64,000 nt of DNA from JAPWJZ01 sp964575605 (GTDB lineage: Bacteria; Pseudomonadota; Alphaproteobacteria; Micavibrionales; UBA2020): assembly GCA_964575605.1 (NCBI GenBank), contig CAZNRN010000010.1, positions 1 through 64,000 on the forward strand, read 5' to 3'. The notes under the pieces are model-generated. The model was not told the origin of the DNA. It saw nothing but the letters and a program-made list of their open reading frames with translations, and made no database searches. Each line of letters starts with the position of its first letter. The stretch's first letter is position 1. This document shows positions 49,109-57,820 of the stretch, piece after piece. A program made the position numbers and the translations under genes.

Positions 49109-49121
49109 CGCTTGCTTTCTT

Positions 49122-49144
49122 CCCCTCTCCCCTTGCGGGAGAGG
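49122..49144. repeat. Second copy of CCCCTCTCCCCTTGCGGGAG motif
   Basis: Same hairpin arm as at 45805, just after the 48716 gene. Shows the motif is dispersed. Confidence 0.65.
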
Positions 49145-49163
49145 AGAAATAAGTTGGAAATTT

Positions 49164-49427
49164 TTAAGTCACCCAGCTGGGCTTCGGCGGCTCGAGGAAG
49201 TTCATGATATTCTGCGCGCCGGATGATTTTTTGCGGGGCGTTGCTGCGGAGGGCAGCTTGTTTTCTTCGCTGCCTTGCGCGGGCGCCTGCTGGGCTGCTT
49301 CGCCGCCCATGAAGATGCTGAAACCTATCGCCAAAGGCGCCGCAACGCCAGCCGCGCCCAGCACGCAGGCGGCTTCGCTGGCAAGGTCGACGGTTTCCCA
49401 GTCGTCTATGGCGCAGAACTTTGACAT
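49164..49427 (-). CDS. Hypothetical small membrane protein
   Basis: Not recognised. 87 residues: acidic head, one hydrophobic helix (VLGAAGVAAPLAIGFSIFMG), Gln/Lys tail. The TATAAT box lies only 6 bp before ATG and an AGAGGA abuts the ATG, so transcripts may be leaderless (inference). Distant resemblance to other short anchored proteins in the window only. Confidence 0.6.
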   Translation of the reverse strand: MSKFCAIDDWETVDLASEAACVLGAAGVAAPLAIGFSIFMGGEAAQQAPAQGSEENKLPSAATPRKKSSGAQNIMNFLEPPKPSWVT

Positions 49428-49590
49428 TCCTCTATTATACCATCGCTTCTGTAAAAACGCTGCATAAACCGATGCGCGCCAAGCCGTTCAGTTCCCTTGA
49501 AAAAATAAAATTTAGCCGCAGCGCAGCAATAGAAAATTAGCGGCTGGCCTTATATTATTACCAGCAGCAAAAACCAAGAGGAGAACAATC

Positions 49591-50046
49591 ATGACCGATT
49601 CACAATGTGCAAACGCAGGTAAAACCCGCCTCGTCCCTCAGCTGACGCTGAAAAACTGCGACAAAGCGATCGAGCATTACAAGAAAGCCTTCGGCGCCGT
49701 CGAGACGCACAGGATGATGTGCCCCGTGACGGGCGTCGTCGCGCATGCAGGATTGAAAATTGGCGATGTCGAAATTTTCCTGGGCGAAGAGCGCCCCGAA
49801 ATGGGCTGCCACGCGATCAAGGGGCAGTCGTTCTACCTCTATGTACCGAACGCCGACGAGGCGATGAAGAAAGCGGTTGACGCCGGCCTGACCGAACAAA
49901 AAGCCGCCGCCGACCAGTTCTGGGGCGACCGCATGGGCACCGTCACCGACCCCTATGGCATCACCTGGAACCTCGGCACCCATGTGCGCGACGTCACGCG
50001 GAAGGAAATGGAAGAAGCGATGAAGAAGATGGTGAAGGCGGCTTAA
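49591..50046 (+). CDS. VOC-family protein, PhnB-like
   Basis: 151 residues with paired beta-alpha-beta-beta-beta modules of the glyoxalase/dioxygenase fold: LVPQLTLKNCDKAIEHYKKA, VAHAGLKIGDVEIFLGEE, SFYLYVPNADEAMKKAVDAG, GTVTDPYGITWNLGTH. PhnB/DUF899-like members have no proven reaction. C-terminal Lys/Glu helix. AGGAG before ATG. Confidence 0.82.
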   Translation: MTDSQCANAGKTRLVPQLTLKNCDKAIEHYKKAFGAVETHRMMCPVTGVVAHAGLKIGDVEIFLGEERPEMGCHAIKGQSFYLYVPNADEAMKKAVDAGLTEQKAAADQFWGDRMGTVTDPYGITWNLGTHVRDVTRKEMEEAMKKMVKAA

Positions 50047-50069
50047 CGGCTTTTCACTGTTTCGAAAAA

Positions 50070-50097
50070 AACGCGCCCCGTAACGGGCGCGTTTTTT
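50070..50097 (+). terminator. Rho-independent terminator
   Basis: AACGCGCCC/GGGCGCGTT stem (50070-50078 with 50085-50093) and six to seven Ts. Ends the VOC gene; on the other strand it abuts the end of the convergent gene. Confidence 0.88.
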
Positions 50098-50500
50098 ATT
50101 TCTTGTAAGCGAGCGGTGCGCGGCGTACGGCGATGGCGACGGGGGCCATGATTTCGACGGTGCCCTCGGGTTTGCTTTTGCCGGGCTGCAGATAATACCT
50201 TTCCCGCGCGCATTCAACGAAGGCGTTGAACGTTTTTACCAACCTGCCCTCGCGCCCCCTGAAACGGGACGGCATGGCGTCTTCCAGTTGCTTCAACACC
50301 TTGCGGCTTCCGTCGCCAAGGGCGATGACGACAGGATGCGGGGGAAGGACGCCGCCCGTGACCGTGAAGCTGCGGAACATGAAGCTTTCGCCTGCATGCC
50401 CCTCGACATATTCCATCGCGCCTGCGACGGCCTGCGCCGCGGCGCTGCGTTCCTGCAAGGCGGCTTCTTCGTCGATGACATTGAAATTGCCTTCAGCCAT
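50096..50500 (-). CDS. Hypothetical protein, second of an overlapping pair
   Basis: Not recognised. 134 residues, no signal. Contains AGAMEYVEGHAGESFMFRSF, a Gly-rich VVIALGDGSRKVLKQ strand-helix, and a basic C-terminus. Starts inside the preceding gene (8-bp overlap), so the two are translated from one message. Confidence 0.6.
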   Translation of the reverse strand: MAEGNFNVIDEEAALQERSAAAQAVAGAMEYVEGHAGESFMFRSFTVTGGVLPPHPVVIALGDGSRKVLKQLEDAMPSRFRGREGRLVKTFNAFVECARERYYLQPGKSKPEGTVEIMAPVAIAVRRAPLAYKK

Positions 50501-50876
50501 GCGGCTGTTTCAGCTGCAGGCGTTTCATAGGGGTGATATCGCTGCCGGTGGTGACATCGGGCGCCGCCTGTTGCGTGGATGCGGGCGCCGCCGCCTGGGC
50601 GAACATGATTTTGCAGACGCCGCTCGCCTCGTCGTCATTGACCGAGAAACCCTTATCCCTGGCCATCTGCACGAATGTCCAGAAGGCGGCGGAAAACGAG
50701 CTGCCGCTATGGCCCTCGTTGCCCTCGATCACGCTGTCGAGTTTATTCGAGGCCTCGTTCATGGCCTTGAGGATAGATGACGTATTGAATTCGAAACTGA
50801 CGCCGGGGTTGGCCTCGACATGCGCGATGCCCCGTTCGGCGGAACGTTTAATCACTGCATCGGGGTCGAAAGCCAT
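50493..50876 (-). CDS. Hypothetical protein, first of an overlapping pair
   Basis: Not recognised. 127 residues, no signal. FDPDAVIKRSAERGIAHVEA followed by a helical middle (ILKAMNEASNKLDSVIEG) and an Ala/Pro/Gln tail. Shares the pattern 'GIAHVEANPGVSFEF' versus 'GAMEYVEGHAGESFMF' in the downstream protein, suggesting an old duplication. Confidence 0.6.
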   Translation of the reverse strand: MAFDPDAVIKRSAERGIAHVEANPGVSFEFNTSSILKAMNEASNKLDSVIEGNEGHSGSSFSAAFWTFVQMARDKGFSVNDDEASGVCKIMFAQAAAPASTQQAAPDVTTGSDITPMKRLQLKQPHG

Positions 50877-50971
50877 GGAACCTTCTCTAAGTAAGGACTG
50901 ACAGGTTTAATAGTTATGGCAAATAAAGACGGCGCCGTCAAGCCCGATTAAAGGTGTTTTATTCCAGCAGG

Positions 50972-51382
50972 TTAGCTGTTCGTTTCACTGTTGGGTTTGG
51001 GGGCGTCGCGCTGTTCTTTCGCCAGCGAGAAGCCGTGCAGGCCCAGATGCCACTGGATGGCGACGACGGCGCCCTTCACGGGCTGCAGCATCACCATGCA
51101 CATCAGCGTGGTCAGCGGAATCCAGATCAGCATGTGCGTGACATAGGCGGGCGAGTAATGGCGCTCGAACCAGATCATCAGCGGCACGATGATATGGCCG
51201 GACAGCAGCACGACAATGTAGGCGGGGAAATCGTCGGCGCGGTGGTGGTGCAGCGGCTCGCCGCAATTGGGGCAGGCGTCGTTGACCTTCAGCCATTTGT
51301 TGAAGATGCTGCCCTTGGCGCAGGCGGGGCATTTGCCCTGCAGGCCGCGCTTGATGGCCTCGAATGCCGTGATTGCTGTCAT
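50972..51382 (-). CDS. DUF983 family membrane protein
   Basis: 136 residues. N-terminal zinc ribbon (CPACAKGSIF, ACPNCGEPLHHH) followed by two membrane helices (IVVLLSGHIIVPLMIWF, MLIWIPLTTLMCMVML), the DUF983 layout. Role unknown; often near cytochrome oxidase genes elsewhere. AGGAG before ATG. Confidence 0.88.
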   Translation of the reverse strand: MTAITAFEAIKRGLQGKCPACAKGSIFNKWLKVNDACPNCGEPLHHHRADDFPAYIVVLLSGHIIVPLMIWFERHYSPAYVTHMLIWIPLTTLMCMVMLQPVKGAVVAIQWHLGLHGFSLAKEQRDAPKPNSETNS

Positions 51383-51554
51383 ATGCCCTCTCCTGCCCCC
51401 GCTTATATGTGATGCGGAGGGGGTAAGGCAAGGGCTGGTAATTATCCTGTTATATCAGGGGTGTGGCGCTGGCTTAACCAATCTTCAAGAACCGCTGGCG
51501 TAAAATGGTATCAAGCATTTTTACCAGTTATTTCCGCCTTCAGGGAGGCACGCC

Positions 51555-51965
51555 ATGACAATGGACCGCATCGACAGGGATTTCATGCTCGAAGAATACA
51601 AGCGCCAGAACGAGGAGCGGGCGCAGGAAATCACCGCGGTGGGCGGGCTGCTGAACGGCGGGGCGACGAAACAGCTGACCGAATTCCTCACCCAGCGCTG
51701 CTGGCTGAGCCCCATGGCGGCGGCGAACGTCATCGAAACCATTTCAGGCCTTGCGGGGCAGCAGGGCGCGAACCCCTTGCAGGTGATCCGCGACAGCCTC
51801 GAGGGGCATGTGAAGCCCTCGTTCCTCGGCAATACCTCGAACCTGCGCGAAGCCGAAGGCATCATCAAGGGTGCGATCGCCGACGTAAACCAGCGCATCG
51901 AGGAAAGCCACAAGGGCCCCGCGGTGACAGCCAGCGCGGCCAAGCCCTCGACGCCGAAGTTCTAA
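51555..51965 (+). CDS. Hypothetical protein
   Basis: Not recognised. 136 residues, acidic and helical (MLEEYKRQNEERAQEITAVG), Gln-rich, no signal. Strong ribosome site GGGAGGC. Its stop lies 3 bp from the preA stop (convergent). Confidence 0.65.
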   Translation: MTMDRIDRDFMLEEYKRQNEERAQEITAVGGLLNGGATKQLTEFLTQRCWLSPMAAANVIETISGLAGQQGANPLQVIRDSLEGHVKPSFLGNTSNLREAEGIIKGAIADVNQRIEESHKGPAVTASAAKPSTPKF

Positions 51966-51968
51966 GCC

Positions 51969-53252
51969 TCAAGCGCGCTTTTTCATGTTGGCCGGGTTAC
52001 GCGGGTCTTCAAGCCATGTCATGTAGGGCTTGTTGTTCTGCACCTGCTCCATCGTGATGCAGCCGTCGACCGGGCAGACGTGCAGGCAGAGGTTGCAGCC
52101 CACGCATTCCTGGTCGATGACCGTGTAAACGCGCTTGCCGTCGGCGGTTTTCTCCGCCTTGATCGCCTGGTGCGAAGTGTCTTCGCAGGCGATGTGGCAG
52201 AGGCCGCATTCGATGCATTTTTCAGTGTCGATCTTGGCCTTGATATCATAGTTCATATCAAGGTCCTGCCAGTTTTTATAGTTCGGCACAGCAAGGCCGC
52301 GGAAGGCGTCGAGGTTTTTATAGCCCTTGTCGTCCATCCAGTTGCTCAGGCCTTCGCACATGTCTTCGATGATCTTGAAGCCATAGTGCATCGCGGCGGT
52401 GCAGACCTGCACCGAACCAGCGCCCAGCGAAATGAATTCAGCTGCGTCGCGCCAGGTGGAAATGCCGCCAATGCCGGAGATGGGAATGCGCTTGCAATCC
52501 GGATCGCGCGCGATTTCGCCGACCATGCACAGGGCAATGGGTTTCACCGCAGGGCCGCAATAGCCGCCATGGGCGCCGACGCCGTTCACCACGGGTTCCG
52601 GCGCCATCTTGTCGAGGTCGACGGAGACGATGGAGTTGATGGTGTTGATGAGCGACACCGCATCCGCCCCGCCCCTCACCGCCGCGCGCGCGGGGTGCAG
52701 GATGTTGGTGATGTTGGGTGTGAGCTTCACGAACACGGGCATGCGGGTGTGCTTCTTGCACCATGTAGTCACGTCCTGGATATATTCCGGCACCTGGCCT
52801 ACGGCGGAGCCCATGCCGCGCTCGCTCATGCCGTGCGGGCAGCCGAAGTTAAGCTCGATGCCGTCGCAGCCCGTCGTTTCGACGCGCTTGACGATCTTTT
52901 CCCAGGCGTTTTCCTCGCAGGGCACCATCAGCGAGACGATGAGCGCGCGGTCGGGCCAGTTTTTCTTGACGCGTTCTATCTCGCGCAGGTTGACGTCCAA
53001 AGGCCTGTCGGTAATCAGCTCGATATTGTTCAAGCCCGCAAGCTTGGTGCCGTTGTAGTTCATCGCGCCGTAACGCGACGAAACGTTGACGACCGGCGGG
53101 CCGTCTTCGCCCAGCGTCTTCCAGACCACGCCGCCCCAGCCCGCTTCGAAGGCGCGGACGACGTTGTATTCTTTATCCGTCGGCGGCGCAGAGGCCAGCC
53201 AGAACGGGTTGGGCGAAGTGACGCCCGCGATTTTGCAGGTAAGGTCGGCCAT
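51969..53252 (-). CDS. preA: NAD-dependent dihydropyrimidine dehydrogenase, PreA subunit
   Basis: Reduces uracil/thymine to the dihydro form, first step of the reductive pathway. 427 residues: DHOD-like barrel with the FMN-binding NPFWLASAPPT and LNFGCPHGM (catalytic Cys nearby), then two 4Fe-4S clusters in CIECGLCHIACEDTS and CVGCNLCLHVCPVDGC. Start overlaps the preT stop (TAATG), so both subunits are coupled and in 1:1 supply. Confidence 0.95.
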   Translation of the reverse strand: MADLTCKIAGVTSPNPFWLASAPPTDKEYNVVRAFEAGWGGVVWKTLGEDGPPVVNVSSRYGAMNYNGTKLAGLNNIELITDRPLDVNLREIERVKKNWPDRALIVSLMVPCEENAWEKIVKRVETTGCDGIELNFGCPHGMSERGMGSAVGQVPEYIQDVTTWCKKHTRMPVFVKLTPNITNILHPARAAVRGGADAVSLINTINSIVSVDLDKMAPEPVVNGVGAHGGYCGPAVKPIALCMVGEIARDPDCKRIPISGIGGISTWRDAAEFISLGAGSVQVCTAAMHYGFKIIEDMCEGLSNWMDDKGYKNLDAFRGLAVPNYKNWQDLDMNYDIKAKIDTEKCIECGLCHIACEDTSHQAIKAEKTADGKRVYTVIDQECVGCNLCLHVCPVDGCITMEQVQNNKPYMTWLEDPRNPANMKKRA

Positions 53253-54640
53253 TATTTCTTCCCTTTCAAATACGCGTTGATCGCCACAGCCGCGACCTTG
53301 CCGCCTTCGACGGCGGAGACGGTCAGGTCCTGTCCCTCGATGCAGTCGCCGCCGGCATAAACGCCTTCGAGCGAGGTAAGGCCGTCGTCATTCACGGCGA
53401 TGCGGCCTTTCTTGGTCAGCTGCAGCAAGTCCTTGCCGTTGTCCTGCAAGGGCGAGGCCACGAAGTTCTGGCCGATGGCCTTGAAGACCTGGTCGGCGGC
53501 GATGGTAAAGGTATCGCCCGTGCCCATCAGCTTGCCGGTCGTGAAATCCATCTGCGTATATTCGAATTCCATGCCCGTCACATGCCCGCGGTTCGAGAGC
53601 AGCTTTTTCGGCATCGCCCAGTGTTTAATCACAACACCGTTGGTTTGCGCGAATTCCTGCTCCCACACGGTCGCCGTCATGTTGTCGGCGCCGCGGCGGT
53701 AGACGAGGGTCACGTATTCCGCGCCCAGACGTTTCGCCTGTATCGCGGCGTCGATGGCGGTATTGCCGCCGCCGATCACGATGATACGGCGGCCGACCGG
53801 CATTTTCGACAGGTCTTTCGATTTGCGCAGTTCCTCGATGAAGTCTACGGCGCTCTCCACGCCCTCCATCTCTTCATCGGCGATGCCGAGCGCGTTCACG
53901 CCCTGATGGCCCATGCCGAGGAAGACGGCGTCGTAATCCTTGCGCAGCTGGGCGAAGCTGATTTGTTTCCCCAGCGCCTGCCCGTATTTCACCTCGATGC
54001 CGCCGATGGACAAAATATAATCGACTTCGCTTTGCGCGAAATCGTTCGGCACCTTGTAGGCCGCGATGCCGTATTCGTTGAGGCCGCCTGCTTTTTCGCG
54101 CGCCTCGAACACCACGACGTCATGGCCTTCGCGCGCCAATCCGTGCGCACAGGACAAGCCCGCAGGCCCCGCCCCGACAACGGCAATTTTTTTGCCCGTG
54201 CGCGGCTTGCGCAGGAAAATCTGGCGGTCGTCGCGTTTCATCAGGCCGTCCACGGCATAGCGCTGCAGCTGGCCGATCTTGATGGGCTGGCCGCTTTGCG
54301 TGTTGCGGACACAGGCTTCCTCGCACAGTTCCTCGGTCGGGCAGACGCGCGCGCAGGAACCGCCCATGATGTTCGCTTCCAAAATCGTCTTCGCCGCGCC
54401 CTTGATGTTGTCGGTAGAGATTTTCTTGATGAAAATCGGGATCTGGATGCCGGTCGGGCAGGCCTCGATACAGGGCGCATCGTGGCAGAAAAGGCAGCGG
54501 TTCGCCTCCACCACCGCCTTGTTGCGGTCGAGCGGCGGGTGGATGTCGGAGAAATTCACCGCGTATTCCGGCGGCGACAGGCGGCCGGCGGCAATATCGA
54601 TGTCGGCGGCTTCGGCCGCCAGTTCAACAACGCTGCTCAT
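53252..54640 (-). CDS. preT: NAD(P)-dependent oxidoreductase, PreT subunit
   Basis: Flavoprotein partner of PreA, 462 residues. N-terminal Cys-rich 4Fe-4S region (CLFCHDAPCIEACPTGI, CARVCPTEELCEEAC), FAD-binding AVVGAGPAGLSCAHGL and NAD-binding VIGGGNTAIDAAIQAKRLGA, C-terminal GVYAGGDCIEG. Start at ATG 54640 (GAGGG upstream), not the TTG three bases earlier. Seven bp after mmsA, so one transcript. Confidence 0.94.
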   Translation of the reverse strand: MSSVVELAAEAADIDIAAGRLSPPEYAVNFSDIHPPLDRNKAVVEANRCLFCHDAPCIEACPTGIQIPIFIKKISTDNIKGAAKTILEANIMGGSCARVCPTEELCEEACVRNTQSGQPIKIGQLQRYAVDGLMKRDDRQIFLRKPRTGKKIAVVGAGPAGLSCAHGLAREGHDVVVFEAREKAGGLNEYGIAAYKVPNDFAQSEVDYILSIGGIEVKYGQALGKQISFAQLRKDYDAVFLGMGHQGVNALGIADEEMEGVESAVDFIEELRKSKDLSKMPVGRRIIVIGGGNTAIDAAIQAKRLGAEYVTLVYRRGADNMTATVWEQEFAQTNGVVIKHWAMPKKLLSNRGHVTGMEFEYTQMDFTTGKLMGTGDTFTIAADQVFKAIGQNFVASPLQDNGKDLLQLTKKGRIAVNDDGLTSLEGVYAGGDCIEGQDLTVSAVEGGKVAAVAINAYLKGKK

Positions 54641-54647
54641 CAAACCC

Positions 54648-56123
54648 TCACTTGTTCTGCGGGAAGTGGAAATTCGCGCCGGTCGCCGGGCCTTCGGGCC
54701 AGCGCGCGGTCACGGTTTTCAGCTTGGTGTAAAAACGCACACCTTCGACGCCGTGCATATGCACATCGCCGAACAGCGAGCGTTTCCAGCCGCCGAAGCT
54801 GTGGGTCGCGACGGGCACGGGGATCGGCACGTTGATGCCGACCATGCCGACCTTGATGTCGCGCATGAATTTGCGCGCGGTGCCGCCGTGGTTGGTGAAG
54901 ATGGCGGTGCCGTTCGCGTATTCGTGGTTGTTGATGAGGTCGACCGCTTCCTGGTACGACTGCGCGCGCACGAGGCACAGCACGGGGCCGAAAATCTCTT
55001 CCTTGTAAACCGTCATGTTCGGCTTGACGTTGTCGAAGAGGCAGCCGCCCATGAAGTAGCCGTTTTCATGCCCCTTCACTTTCAAATCCCGGTTGTCGAC
55101 GGCAAGCTTGGCGCCTTCCTTGACGCCCGTCGCCACATAGCCCTTCACTTTTTCAAGGTGCTGTTTGGTGATCAGCGGGCCCATGTCGGCCTTGGCATCG
55201 GTCGCGGGGCCGACGTGCAGTGCGTTGATGCGCGGCGTCAGGCTGGCGACGAGGTCATCGGCCACTTTGTCGCCAATCGCGACGGCGACCGAAATCGCCA
55301 TGCAGCGTTCGCCCGCCGAGCCATAGGCCGCGCCCATCAGGGCGTCGGAGGCCTGCGCGATATCGGCGTCGGGCATCACGATCATGTGGTTTTTCGCGCC
55401 GCCCAGCGCCTGCACGCGTTTGTTGTGCGCGGTGCCGGTAGTGTAAATGTATTCGGCGATGGGGGTCGAGCCGACGAAGCTGACCGCCATGATGTCGGGG
55501 TGGTGCAAAATCGCGTCCACCGCTTCCTTGTCGCCATGGCAGACCTGGAAGACGCCGTCGGGCAGGCCCGCTTCGGCCAGCAGTTTCGCCATGAAATCGG
55601 ACGCTGACGGGTCGCGCTCGGAAGGCTTCAGGATAAACGTGTTGCCGCAGGTAATGGCGATGGGGAACATCCACATCGGCACCATGGCCGGGAAGTTGAA
55701 GGGCGTGATGCCCGCAACGACGCCCAGCGGCTGGCGCAGGCTGTAGCTGTCGACGCCGGTGCCGACGCTGTCGCTGTACTCGCCTTTCAAATGGTGGGTG
55801 ATGGTGGTCGCGAATTCGACGATTTCGATGCCGCGCTGCACTTCGCCTTCGGCGTCAACCTGCACCTTGCCGTGTTCGGTCGAGACGATTTTAGCGAGTT
55901 CTTTCGCGTTCTTGTTCAGCAGCTCGAGGAACTTGAACATGATGCGGGCGCGGCGCATCGGCGGCGTTTCGGACCATGCGGGCAATGCCGCCTTGGCCTT
56001 TTGCACGGCAGCGTCGATATCGGCCGCGGAGGAGAATTTCACCTGCCCGATTTTCTCGCCCGTCGCGGGGTTGAAAATATCGCCGTGGCGGGGGCCGGAT
56101 GCGGTTTTCAGCTGGGGTTGCAT
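54648..56123 (-). CDS. mmsA: CoA-acylating methylmalonate-semialdehyde dehydrogenase
   Basis: 491 residues of aldehyde-dehydrogenase fold: GITPFNFPAMVPMWMFP, NTFILKPSERDPS, catalytic Cys in GSAGERCMAIS, and ALGGAKNHMIVMPDAD. It converts (methyl)malonate semialdehyde to acetyl- or propionyl-CoA, the final oxidative step after pyrimidine-derived beta-amino acids are transaminated. Start at ATG 56123 because AAGGAG lies 6 nt upstream; the earlier ATG at 56138 contains it. First gene of the mmsA-preT-preA operon. Confidence 0.93.
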   Translation of the reverse strand: MQPQLKTASGPRHGDIFNPATGEKIGQVKFSSAADIDAAVQKAKAALPAWSETPPMRRARIMFKFLELLNKNAKELAKIVSTEHGKVQVDAEGEVQRGIEIVEFATTITHHLKGEYSDSVGTGVDSYSLRQPLGVVAGITPFNFPAMVPMWMFPIAITCGNTFILKPSERDPSASDFMAKLLAEAGLPDGVFQVCHGDKEAVDAILHHPDIMAVSFVGSTPIAEYIYTTGTAHNKRVQALGGAKNHMIVMPDADIAQASDALMGAAYGSAGERCMAISVAVAIGDKVADDLVASLTPRINALHVGPATDAKADMGPLITKQHLEKVKGYVATGVKEGAKLAVDNRDLKVKGHENGYFMGGCLFDNVKPNMTVYKEEIFGPVLCLVRAQSYQEAVDLINNHEYANGTAIFTNHGGTARKFMRDIKVGMVGINVPIPVPVATHSFGGWKRSLFGDVHMHGVEGVRFYTKLKTVTARWPEGPATGANFHFPQNK

Positions 56124-56142
56124 GTCTTTCTCCTTCATGGAT

Positions 56143-56484
56143 TTATTTCTTGAGCGGTTCGAGCGCCTTGATCTTGGCCTCGTTCATCAGTCTGTCGGAA
56201 TCTGCGAAACTGTCGGCGCGCAGGCTGGGCACCCAGACGGCGACCGGACGGCCAAGGCGCGTCATGTTGTACATCGTCCATGTTTCGCCCGTCGCTGTGT
56301 CGAGCAGGAAGTTGTAGCCGTTGGCGTCGTTCAGGTACATTTGGTACCGGCCGTCATAGCGGACCTCGCCCATGCCCTGCCGCGCCGTCATCAGCATGCC
56401 GAGACCGATGGCGAAACAGATCACCATCACGTTTTTGAAGCCGCCAGAATTGAAGCCGCCAGGATTGAATCCGGATGGGGGCAT
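56143..56484 (-). CDS. Hypothetical single-pass protein
   Basis: Not recognised. 113 residues: Gly/Asn/Phe-rich head (SGFNPGGFNSGGFKN), one membrane helix (VMVICFAIGLGMLMTARQG), then a soluble beta-rich part (YQMYLNDANGYNFLLDTATG, TWTMYNMTRLGRPVAVWVP). About 20 bp before mmsA, so perhaps its co-transcribed neighbour. Weak ribosome site. Confidence 0.6.
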   Translation of the reverse strand: MPPSGFNPGGFNSGGFKNVMVICFAIGLGMLMTARQGMGEVRYDGRYQMYLNDANGYNFLLDTATGETWTMYNMTRLGRPVAVWVPSLRADSFADSDRLMNEAKIKALEPLKK

Positions 56485-56590
56485 CGTTAAAAACCTCGTG
56501 CCTGGAATGTATAAAAATGTTGTACGGCGCGACTTTACACGGTGATGTTGGCGATAGCAATTCCGGAAATCATGCTGCGCTGCACCTTTT

Positions 56591-56665
56591 AAGGGGGTTT
56601 AGGTGGTTGAGTTTATTGATGAAAACCCCCTTCAAATTGACATAATCCGATTGGCGGCCTAGACT
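56591..56665 (+). promoter_or_regulatory. Housekeeping promoter with upstream inverted repeat
   Basis: TTGACA (56637-56642), 17 nt, TAGACT (56660-56665), about 36 bp before the ankyrin gene start. Immediately upstream AAGGGGGTTT (56591-56600) pairs with AAACCCCCTT (56623-56632), a plausible operator. Confidence 0.6.
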
Positions 56666-56700
56666 ATCCCCCATCACGTCAAAAAGGCAGGAGGCCCCCA

Positions 56701-57405
56701 ATGTTCGCAAAGCTCTGGAAGCAGTGGAAAAATTCGCGCGATGACAAGCAGCTCGCTGAATATGCGGCGCGCGATGCGGAACTGGGCACGCCCACCAAGG
56801 CGACGCTGGAGGACCGCGCCGCCGACGCCGCGCGCAAGGGATTGTGGAAGACGGCGATTGCCGCGGTGGATGCCGGCGCCGATGTCAACATGGCAGTTGA
56901 TAACTCATTCAGCTTTGACCGCTCGAAAATGGAATACAAACGCTCGCTCGCCCTTTTCGCGGCGGAGCAGAACAATGCGGAAGCGCTGTCGCAGCTGCTG
57001 GACCGCGGCGCAAGCCAGAGTTTTGTCGGCAGCGTGACGGTGACAGGCAGCTATGCAGGCAAGACCGAATACACGGTGCTGGAATTCGCCGTGCTGCAGG
57101 GCGCGAAGGAATGCGTGGAGGTTTTGCTGAAACGCGGCGGGAATCCCCAAAGCGCATTGGACGGCGCGCTGAAAATAGCGGCGCGCGAAAAATCATATAT
57201 CGGCATGGCGTCATCGCTGCTGGATGCGGGCGCGAAGGGTTTCGAGGCCGCGCAGCGCGAGGCGGAAGTGCACCATAACGACAAGGCCATCCCCCTGATC
57301 AAGGGCGCGGCCAAAAAGGCATTCGACGCGGCGCAGGCTTCGGCCGCCGCGGGCACCCCTGCGGCCCCTGCCCCCGTGGCGCCGGGCCAGCAGCTGAGGC
57401 CTTAA
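56701..57405 (+). CDS. Ankyrin-repeat protein
   Basis: 234 residues, cytosolic. At least three ankyrin-like helix-turn-helix units: RKGLWKTAIAAVDAGADVNM, NAEALSQLLDRGASQSF, GAKECVEVLLKRGGNPQSAL, and a weaker one (YIGMASSLLDAGAKGF). Protein-binding scaffold, partner unknown. Good ribosome site AGGAGG. Confidence 0.82.
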   Translation: MFAKLWKQWKNSRDDKQLAEYAARDAELGTPTKATLEDRAADAARKGLWKTAIAAVDAGADVNMAVDNSFSFDRSKMEYKRSLALFAAEQNNAEALSQLLDRGASQSFVGSVTVTGSYAGKTEYTVLEFAVLQGAKECVEVLLKRGGNPQSALDGALKIAAREKSYIGMASSLLDAGAKGFEAAQREAEVHHNDKAIPLIKGAAKKAFDAAQASAAAGTPAAPAPVAPGQQLRP

Positions 57406-57526
57406 AGTACCGCCTTTAGTTATACTTCCCTGCTTTTTCGTGAAATATACCGGTATTTCATGGAGCAAAGCCGTGCTTTCCGCGGTTGGCTGTTCAAGGA
57501 CCGCCCCGGAAACAAGGAGAAGCACC

Positions 57527-57748
57527 ATGAATCGCGAAGAAAAATCACAACTGACGGGCTGGATCGTCATCGGCGCTATTGTCGCCGTGATGGTTGTCGG
57601 CGTCTTCTATGTCAACCGCAACCCTGCGGATAACCTGTCCGATATCGCGCCCGCCGCCGGCGATTACCGCACCGGCAACATGACGGACGATAACGCTTAC
57701 GAACCCCCTGCCCAACCGGCACAGCCGTTGCCCCGCGCACCGGAATAA
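57527..57748 (+). CDS. Small membrane protein
   Basis: 73 residues. Short basic-acidic head, one helix (GWIVIGAIVAVMVVGVFYV), then a Pro/Asn-rich extracytoplasmic tail. Not recognised. Ribosome site AAGGAGA at 57514-57520 fixes the start. Confidence 0.65.
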   Translation: MNREEKSQLTGWIVIGAIVAVMVVGVFYVNRNPADNLSDIAPAAGDYRTGNMTDDNAYEPPAQPAQPLPRAPE

Positions 57749-57820
57749 CGGCTGCCGACACCTGCCGGACCAGGCGCGGCGCATTGCGGGATTGATTTCC
57801 TGCATGCGCCGCTCTGGTTT

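Noticed and set aside
52080..55607. Three long plus-strand frames across the preA-preT-mmsA operon
   Set aside because: Antisense to strongly conserved enzymes; composition is typical of shadows.
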